This document shows positions 57,515 to 64,000 of a stretch of 64,000 nucleotides of DNA, in pieces. The first letter of the stretch is position 1. Every line of letters begins with the position of its first letter. A model generated the notes under the pieces. The model ran no database searches. It worked only from the letters and a program-made list of their open reading frames with translations, and had not been told where the DNA came from. The stretch spans positions 62,001 to 126,000 of the forward strand of contig FJUW01000013.1 of assembly GCA_900074885.1 (NCBI GenBank), written 5' to 3'. The stretch is from Rhynchosporium graminicola (Eukaryota > Ascomycota > Leotiomycetes > Helotiales > Ploettnerulaceae). Position numbers and translations under genes: made by a program.

Positions 57515-60172
57515 ATGTCAAACCCCCTTAGCGCGCTCCAGTCTTCTCAAGATATCCCCACCACCTCGAACGAGTCTTCCACCCTTCTACGCTTTCCTGT
57601 ACCGGCTGCAGACGAAAGAGTTACCTCCTGGGTCGAAAGCATAACCTCAGCGAAGATGTCAGCCCGTAGCGAGAACCCTTCTGACGAGGGTATTCTTGGA
57701 GAGTCTGCGTATGAGTTCATCGATACCGACGAAGAGGGCCGTGACGATAATACCACCGAGTCCGTTGCCTCAACTGATTATGGACGTCCAGAAGACGTTG
57801 CGAGCCTCGCAGATACCGATGGGGACGACAGCGGAGATGAGGATAACCAAGGCACCTCATCAGTCCCAGCTCTTCCAGAACTCGACCATGCTGTCGAGCA
57901 GGCTTTCAACACTCCCACAATAGGTCGAAGCTCTACAGTTCTGCTCGACGACTTTAACAAGCCTCTCACACAATCCATCGAGTTCGAAGAGCCATACAGC
58001 CTGGGCACCGAAACCGTCTCTGTCAAGCACACTATTACAGATCTGACCGAAGAGCAAACAGCGAATGCCCTTAGGGGTACGGCACTCCAAGACCAACCCG
58101 AGCGTGCAGTGGTCACCATACGCCAGACCATGACTAAGCAAGGTCTGTCAACCCGAGATCCGCTCCGAATTCTGTACATCGGTAGCCACTCTGCCAAGCA
58201 AGATATCATCCATAAGATTGCTAGCTCCGTCACTGCTCCTGTGGAGGGCGTAAATAATACACAGCGCCTTCGTCAGTCTTCTTCGCAACTTTACAATGTT
58301 GTTCCCGTGTCTGCCTTTGGTTCTGAGCAAACTCCTGAAATTGAGCTTATGCACTCGTCTGGATATCAGATCAAGGTTGAGGACTGTATAATCGCGCAGA
58401 ACTTGAAGTTTGAGGATGTGCCGGAGAAGGCAGATGTGATCAAGTTGACTCTCGACGATAACTTTGCTTACCATTCAGTTCCTGAGGGACAAGGTTTCAT
58501 AGTTGAGCCTCACTGGGACCTGCCGCATGTGGCTATCTTCTACTGCTCAGATTCTGACGATATCGTGGCACGAAGAACAAGGTCAATTGCCAGAAAGTTT
58601 ATGAATCGCCATATTATCCCCTCGATAGTCATATCCCATAAACAGGTCTTTGAGCGAGGACAGTGCATGGCGCTAGACCAACACTCCATTCATATGTGCT
58701 TGGAATCCAGGGATCTCAGTGGAAGAGGTAATATCATCCATAAAAGACTTCCGATCGACCTGGCATCTTTTTTGAACCTTGATGCGCGCCAGATGAATCG
58801 AAACCTTGCATATCTCACTGGCCTCCATGGGCCTGTTGACACAGCATCTCAGAATGTGCTTAAGAAGACGAGTTCTGGCCTCACCAGTGCCCAAGATGTG
58901 AAGAAGACTTCCTTTGGCATCGCTGACAGCGTCAATTTCATTCGCAACCGAAACGGAGCTGCTTTGTGGAGAGCAATCATGCCTGTAGCAATGTTGCTTC
59001 TGAGCGTCTTTGTGGCTGTCTTCACCGGCATTCCGAACTATCGCTTCTCACGAGCCATACTAGAGCCAGCCATATCGGTCAACAGCAAGATCGTTCCAGC
59101 AATTTCAATTTCATCTACGGCATCATTGACTTCCTCTGCCCCTTCATCAAGCATCACGTCCGCTCCCACCTCCCTGTCAGCTAAAGCATCAGTCAAGACA
59201 ATCACTGTTACGCAATCGATTGCCCTGGCTCCCGGACCAAACAGCCTCTCTGTGGTACCTTCGATGGAACTTGGAAATTTGCCAATACCCGCTATTTCCT
59301 CGAAATCATTCAAGAAATCATACGTTTGCACCGCTGAAGTCCTTGGAGATAGGGAAATCTTGATTCGCATCCCCTCGGCCACAAAATTGAGCTGGCTGGC
59401 AAAGGAAGCTATGTCTGTGAACATAACGAGAAACAACGTCGTTGTGGATACAGAGAGAGCTTCAAGCTCCGATGAAGGCATAATCCTTCTCTTACCCAAG
59501 GAGGATGCATACGGAGTTCTCAACATTTCAATCGTCACATCGAAGAAGCCCAGAGTCAACGAGACATTCCAGGTCGATTTTGGATGCATTGCATCTTGGC
59601 AATCTATCTTGAGTAAGCTGTCATCGATGTTACCACAGGACGCTGTCTTTGATTCCAAGTCGCTTATCCAGCTCCTGGGACCTGTCGAGCATGTGGCCGA
59701 AGATACCATTCACCAAATCAAATCGGCTATACGTCTTATCGAGGATGCTAGGAAGTCTGCAGTCGAACAAGCAGCTGAAGTTGGGGAGGGTGTCGCCATC
59801 GCGGCTAGATCCCTGTCTCTCGAGGCCGCCAAACGCACAGCCATCCTAGCTAAAGAGGTTGGTATTCAGCTTGCAGAAATCCAAGAAAAAATGTCGAAGA
59901 AGGTCGGGTCCGCTCGCAAAGTTGGTGAGCCGTTGGGTGAATGGCTAGTAAAGTCTCAGATCCAATCAAAGCTACTCTGGCTGAAGCTTCAGGGCAGGGA
60001 CGCCGAGTATCAAGAATACCAACGTCGGGCTTCAAAGGTGGCGCGTATCAAGACTGAGAAATTTCAAAAGTCTCGGAAAGTCAGACCTGCTGAGAAGAAG
60101 AAGACAGATCGGATGGCGAATAAAGCTGCTAAGAAGGCAGCTAGGCAGGCGGGCAAGAAAGTGCGGACATGA
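57515..60172 (+). CDS. Large single-pass membrane protein, unknown function
   Basis: An intronless frame of 885 codons from an ATG in good context (CAACATG). Residues 1-125 are acidic and disordered (EFIDTDEEGRDDNTTES, DTDGDDSGDEDNQG). Residues about 215-460 look folded, opening with a strand-loop-helix RILYIGSHSAKQDIIHKIAS and including HVAIFYCSDSDD. One membrane helix lies at about 487-507 (MPVAMLLLSVFVAVFTGIP). A Ser/Thr/Ala-rich linker follows, likely glycosylated if lumenal, then a beta-rich part (about 600-690) and a long helical region (about 715-830). The last 45 residues are very basic (KVRPAEKKKTDRMANKAAKK). I know conserved proteins of this layout in filamentous fungi only as hypothetical. 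Orientation in the membrane is not decided. Confidence 0.85.
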   Translation: MSNPLSALQSSQDIPTTSNESSTLLRFPVPAADERVTSWVESITSAKMSARSENPSDEGILGESAYEFIDTDEEGRDDNTTESVASTDYGRPEDVASLADTDGDDSGDEDNQGTSSVPALPELDHAVEQAFNTPTIGRSSTVLLDDFNKPLTQSIEFEEPYSLGTETVSVKHTITDLTEEQTANALRGTALQDQPERAVVTIRQTMTKQGLSTRDPLRILYIGSHSAKQDIIHKIASSVTAPVEGVNNTQRLRQSSSQLYNVVPVSAFGSEQTPEIELMHSSGYQIKVEDCIIAQNLKFEDVPEKADVIKLTLDDNFAYHSVPEGQGFIVEPHWDLPHVAIFYCSDSDDIVARRTRSIARKFMNRHIIPSIVISHKQVFERGQCMALDQHSIHMCLESRDLSGRGNIIHKRLPIDLASFLNLDARQMNRNLAYLTGLHGPVDTASQNVLKKTSSGLTSAQDVKKTSFGIADSVNFIRNRNGAALWRAIMPVAMLLLSVFVAVFTGIPNYRFSRAILEPAISVNSKIVPAISISSTASLTSSAPSSSITSAPTSLSAKASVKTITVTQSIALAPGPNSLSVVPSMELGNLPIPAISSKSFKKSYVCTAEVLGDREILIRIPSATKLSWLAKEAMSVNITRNNVVVDTERASSSDEGIILLLPKEDAYGVLNISIVTSKKPRVNETFQVDFGCIASWQSILSKLSSMLPQDAVFDSKSLIQLLGPVEHVAEDTIHQIKSAIRLIEDARKSAVEQAAEVGEGVAIAARSLSLEAAKRTAILAKEVGIQLAEIQEKMSKKVGSARKVGEPLGEWLVKSQIQSKLLWLKLQGRDAEYQEYQRRASKVARIKTEKFQKSRKVRPAEKKKTDRMANKAAKKAARQAGKKVRT

Positions 60173-60970
60173 CTTTTTGATTTTTGGGGGTTGGGCGCAT
60201 TAGCAGACATTTCTTCTCTCTTGACTTGTAGGGTGTGAGGATCTTGTATTTGAACAGAGGAGTTACTAACGACCAGCGAGGTATGGGGGATAAGGATATG
60301 GGGGCTCCAGCGAATAGCTTTGGACTTGGGCTGGTATTGAATCTCGAGAAGGTTGCGACCTGAGTTAGACATCACCATCTCGGGGGGGCTAGGGCAATGA
60401 GTACTGGTGTACAGGTCTAACATAGTTTCCTTAATTAATGCAACATACCTTTGGGACCGATAATCTGGACACTTGATATGTATTGTGATTGAAAAATATG
60501 AAGTGCTATCTACGTGCGAGCAGTATGAGAATTTGAGCCGTCGATGAAATGGACACCTCTAATTTCATCGACCGCGCCGAAGCTTCAGAGCATATTCGGC
60601 ATGATTACACTGAGCTTGTTCATCAGGCTTTGTGATGCTGGTATTCGAGAAGTGGCGAGCAATATTTGAGGAAACATGAGCTTACGTATCGAAGTCTCCA
60701 TAACATAAATCTTCAACATTTTGAATAGCCGTACAAAGTAAACACAGGGGAATTTTGGCGAGCTGCAGATGTTCACCCCTCCAACGATAACGAAACTCAG
60801 CGACGCTAGTTCACAAAATTTCGCTTGATACCCCTCGACCAAGTCATCCACAAAGAGGGGCTCGCATTATCTCACACCATCCTACCTCTGCATCATCTTT
60901 CGGTCAAGATCGCACTCGTATCAAATTTCAAACAACCGCACATCCCATATTATCATCTACTATACTCAAT
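60173..60970. other. Intergenic and RanBP1 promoter
   Basis: No gene seen. It contains the 3' UTR of the membrane protein gene and the leader of the RanBP1 gene. Confidence 0.6.
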
Positions 60971-61962
60971 ATGGCCGACACCACCACTGAACCCAAGCTT
61001 ACTCCAGCAGAGACTGAGAAGCCCCTCCAAACAGAGTCAAAAGATGAGGCTGCAAAGGATGTTCCAGCGGTACGCGCCATCGCACTTTGTTATTACGGGA
61101 GTCTGTAGAGCATAGAAGCTGACTTTGATAGACCTTGACCGAGCAGGCCACCAGTGCTGTTACCACTGCTGCCACAACCGCCACCACCGCTGCTTCCAAT
61201 GTCGCCGATAACATGTTCTCTATGTTCGGAGGAGGAGCCAAGAAGGAAAAGGTTGAAGATGAGGATCGAGGAGACAACTCTGGATCTGCCAAGGCGCAGA
61301 AGGCCGCCGCCGCTGAGGAGAACCCAGAGGTACGTGGATCCAGCAGATGAAAACAATAAACAAACAAAAAATGGGCTGACAGTCCGCGCACAGGACGAGG
61401 CCCCAGAATCCGAGGACGTTCACTTCGAGCCTGTCATCCGTCTCACCGAGAAAGTCGATACCAAGACCAACGAGGAGCTCGAGGAGCAGACCTTCAAGAT
61501 GCGTGCGAAGCTCTTCAAATTCGTCCGCGAGGGCAACGAGTGGAGAGAGCGCGGTACCGGGGACGTTAGACTGTTGAAGCATAAGGAGAACGGCAAGACT
61601 AGATTGGTTATGCGAAGAGATAAGACTTTGAAGGTCTGCGCTAACCACTATGGTAAGCTCATAATCTTGCTCGGTGGGGTATGGTGCAAATGCTGATGGT
61701 ATAATCTAGTTGTCCCTGAGATGAAGCTCTCTCCAAACGTTGGCAGCGACCGCAGTTGGGTGTGGAATGCCGCTGCTGATGTCAGTGAGGGCGAGCCAGA
61801 GGCCCAAACTCTTGCTATCCGATTTGCCAACTCTGAGAGTATGTGTTCCAGAGCCAAACGCAATGAACGCAGCTAATATGTATCACAGACGCCAACCTGT
61901 TCAAGGAGGCATTCATTAAGGCCCAACAGGAGAACGAGGCTCTTTTCAGTGCGGCTGCCTAA
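60971..61962 (+). CDS. YRB1: Ran-binding protein 1 (Yrb1)
   Basis: It binds Ran-GTP and stimulates GTP hydrolysis with RanGAP, releasing cargo complexes after nuclear export. Five exons are inferred: 60971-61069, 61132-61329, 61394-61652, 61710-61838 and 61889-61962, giving 252 residues. The first 100 residues are an acidic and Ala/Thr-rich extension with [12 protein letters not shown]. The RanBD domain begins at [20 protein letters not shown]. It includes the hallmark blocks [48 protein letters not shown] across a splice, and [20 protein letters not shown]. The short last exon gives [20 protein letters not shown]. Length and order fit fungal Yrb1. Confidence 0.95.
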
Positions 61963-62903
61963 GCGGGTTTGATAAGAATGGAACCATGGAATACCTCTGG
62001 ATTTGATCGCAGCACTTCACACAGCACAGCATAGACCCTCCAAAAACCCGAAAAAGCACGAAAGTAACGAAACACCCCTTTTACAACTTCACATTTCTAC
62101 GATGAACACCCCCACAACCGTGATGCTTCTTTCAAGCATACTTCGGTTTCACTGGAGGTAGATCTGGACATTCGAGGCGGTCTTGGTCTTATCCAGACAG
62201 CATGGGCTGAGGATTTATGACGGTGGAGGAAATGCAATTCTGAAGATTGTCTTTAGCCAAGGCTGAGGCAAGATATTGTAATTAGACTAAATAGCAGTCT
62301 CTCTTTGTCGCCCTCCTCCTATCTCGCATTGTCATCCCGTGACATTGGATTTTGAGCGTGCTCAGAAGTAGTCCGTGACATTCCGCATGCGAAGTGCGGG
62401 AAATTCGTCTTCGGCGAAAGTTGGACCCTATCGCAACTCGATTTCAAAGTCACAAATTTATATCACGATATCACATGTAGTAACATCTTAATTTTCACAT
62501 TGGCTTTTGGTGACTTAAATCCAAGCTACTATTTTGAATAAAGGGATTATAGCGAACCTGCCAAATCGCTTCGCCGGAGACGAATTTCCCTAGATGACAA
62601 TAAACTCAGGTTTAACGCGACAGCATTTATCACCATTCACTGAAAACAGATCATTAGAGCTCATCTTTCTCTTGTCATTGTCCTGCAATAACTATTGCGT
62701 TACTAACTTTAGCGCCTTACTTTCAATCGCAGCCGCACTTTTTCCATCCAGCCCATTGTCTTGCAGCTGAACCTCACACCCCACCAGCCTTCCGCGCAAC
62801 GACCCTGTCGCATCGCGTTATTGTAACTCCGCACTCTTGTTAGAGACTCCCCTCCCATCCCTCCTCAGTTCAACATCGTCCAAATTCTACAACTACCGCA
62901 AAG
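61963..62903. other. Intergenic carrying a MITE-like element
   Basis: RanBP1 3' UTR, then the inverted-repeat element (62398-62590), then a C-rich TAF14 leader. No gene. Confidence 0.6.
62398..62590. mobile_element. MITE-like element with terminal inverted repeats
   Basis: The ends GGGAAATTCGTCTTCGGCGAA (62398-62418) and the reverse complement of 62570-62590 agree at 20 of 21 positions. A second, inner inverted repeat (TTTCAAAGTCAC near 62442 against GTGACTTAAAT near 62510) makes the 193-bp unit able to fold on itself. There is no coding capacity. Related ends occur near 6190, 49710 and 54140. No clear target-site duplication is visible, so the class is not fixed. Confidence 0.6.
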
Positions 62904-63826
62904 ATGGTCGCCGATGTCAGTACTCTCATCTCAGAAGCTTTCGTAGCTTTACCGACCCATATGCGGTGCTCGAGCAGTGGCTAACTATTTGTAGATGAAG
63001 CGTACCGTGAAGCTCATCACCGAGCAGCGCAACATGTACGTCAACTCTGCTTTCTGTTCCAGATTAGCAGGCTGAGCTCCTGCTAATATCTTACTTAGTG
63101 ACAAGCCGTCCGATGTTGAAGGATTCCCAATGAAGAGCTGGAACATTGAGGTCTACCTTGTCGATGAAGCAGGCAACGAGAAGCCTGCCAACTGCTTCAC
63201 CAAAGTGGTTTACAACTTGCACCCTTCTTTCGTAAATCCCCAGCAAAGTACGTCTCCGTCTGCAAACTGCAAACACATGCTGATAGCCCTTCTTTGCAGC
63301 GTACCATTCCCCTCCATTCCGATGCGAGAACGAGGGATGGGGAGAGTTCGACATGACAATCGATCTGTACACGAGCGAGAAAGGAGGGAAGAACACCGTT
63401 TCTCACGATCTTAACTTCGCCAAACCTCGTTATGAGGCCAAACACGTCATCAGCTTCAAGAACCCAAGCTCCGCACTTGTCAATTTGCTTAAGGAGACTG
63501 GTCCTGTTCCTGGAGATGAGAATGGGCGTAAGAAGGAGAAGAAGCCGTCTTCGAAGAAATCAGGAGCGGTCGACATGGAGAAGTTGGCAGAGGCCTTAGT
63601 CAAATTAAACGAGGATGACTTGCTCAACGTTGTCCAATTGATTCATGACAATAAGTCAGAAGATACATACACGAAGAACGACATCGAGCGTAAGTCCTAT
63701 TACCATGTCTTTGGAACCAGGACTAACAAATTTGCAGAAGGCGAGTTCCATGTTGATCTCTACACCTTACCAGAGACCCTAGTCAAGATGCTCTGGGACT
63801 TTGTCTCCGCTGCTGGTCGCAACTGA
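62904..63826 (+). CDS. TAF14: YEATS-domain transcription factor subunit TAF14
   Basis: A shared subunit of TFIID, TFIIF and several chromatin complexes in yeast; its YEATS domain reads acylated histone H3. Five exons are inferred: 62904-62915, 62995-63035, 63099-63247, 63300-63689 and 63738-63826, giving 226 residues. The first exon has only four codons (MVAD). The YEATS fold runs from RTVKLITEQRN through PMKSWNIEVYLVDEAGNEKP, NPQQTYHSPPFRCENEGWGE and FDMTIDLYTSEKGG, keeping the reader-pocket aromatics in the H-S-P-P-F and G-W-G-E-F segments. A Lys-rich linker (RKKEKKPSSKKSG) leads to a C-terminal ET-like domain (MEKLAEALVKLNEDDLLNVV, then QGEFHVDLYTLPETLVKMLW). Length and order match fungal Taf14. 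Confidence 0.94.
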
Positions 63827-64000
63827 CGAGTGGGTGCTTCGATAGAATACCGCTGAACCTTCTCTATTGCAATCCTCATTTTTGAGTCAACATGCATGGC
63901 AGTGCTGGTTGATGGGGCTCTCTTTGCTTTCTCTAGGTTACGAAATGGCGTTTTTGCGAATATGGGTGGGGCTGGCATGATTAAATTTACTAATCATTGT
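63827..64000. other. TAF14 downstream region to the window end
   Basis: Only the probable TAF14 3' UTR. No feature seen. Confidence 0.6.

Noticed and set aside
1..64000. CRISPR arrays, rRNA operons, intact LTR or DNA transposons, secondary-metabolite cluster
   Set aside because: No regularly spaced repeats, no rRNA sequence, no transposase or reverse transcriptase motifs, and the single P450 has no biosynthetic partners nearby.

Overview
This is nuclear DNA of a filamentous ascomycete (Pezizomycotina). The genes carry many short GT-AG introns (about 46-100 nt) with GCTAAC/GCTAAT-like branch points. The products are typical fungal housekeeping proteins: Lcb2, Mdm10, Mrt4, mL43, Ysh1, TAF4, TAF14 and a PTS2 thiolase. 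A Leotiomycetes/Helotiales-like host is my guess from overall protein character and is not proven. All exon joins below were worked out by hand from splice sites, reading frame and family alignment from memory.

Layout. 1-1933: serine palmitoyltransferase subunit 2, cut by the left edge. 1934-12786: a gene-poor stretch of nearly 11 kb with microsatellites, one intron-containing tRNA-like gene (6834-6979, minus), a small repeat-bounded AT-rich element (8174-8518) and possible decayed coding sequence (about 10.8-11.7 kb). 12787-22953: dense core genes, namely a disordered Q/P-rich protein, triosephosphate isomerase, mL43, U1-70K, Mrt4 and Mdm10. 24562-36663: more accessory genes, namely a cytochrome P450, a ZIP zinc transporter, two unrecognised polar proteins and a small membrane protein. 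37437-46990: Ysh1 (CPSF-73) divergent from TAF4, then an NRAMP metal transporter. 48646-50369: a tandem-repeat protein whose large intron holds an inverted-repeat (MITE-like) element. 51842-63826: glycerol kinase, peroxisomal 3-ketoacyl-CoA thiolase, a large single-pass membrane protein, RanBP1/Yrb1 and the YEATS protein TAF14.

Working together. Two TFIID-related genes (TAF4, TAF14), the mRNA 3'-end nuclease Ysh1 and the U1 snRNP protein belong to mRNA synthesis and processing. mL43, Mdm10 and Mrt4 serve mitochondrial translation, mitochondrial membranes and cytosolic ribosome assembly. Glycerol kinase and thiolase both belong to lipid/glycerol use. ZIP and NRAMP import divalent metals. Three head-to-head gene pairs probably share promoters. 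There is no biosynthetic cluster, CRISPR array or intact transposon. The most unusual items are the MITE-like family (one copy in a gene's large intron), the 74-nt tRNA intron, a P450 with an atypical I-helix, an in-frame 48-nt intron in NRAMP and a possible long form of glycerol kinase.
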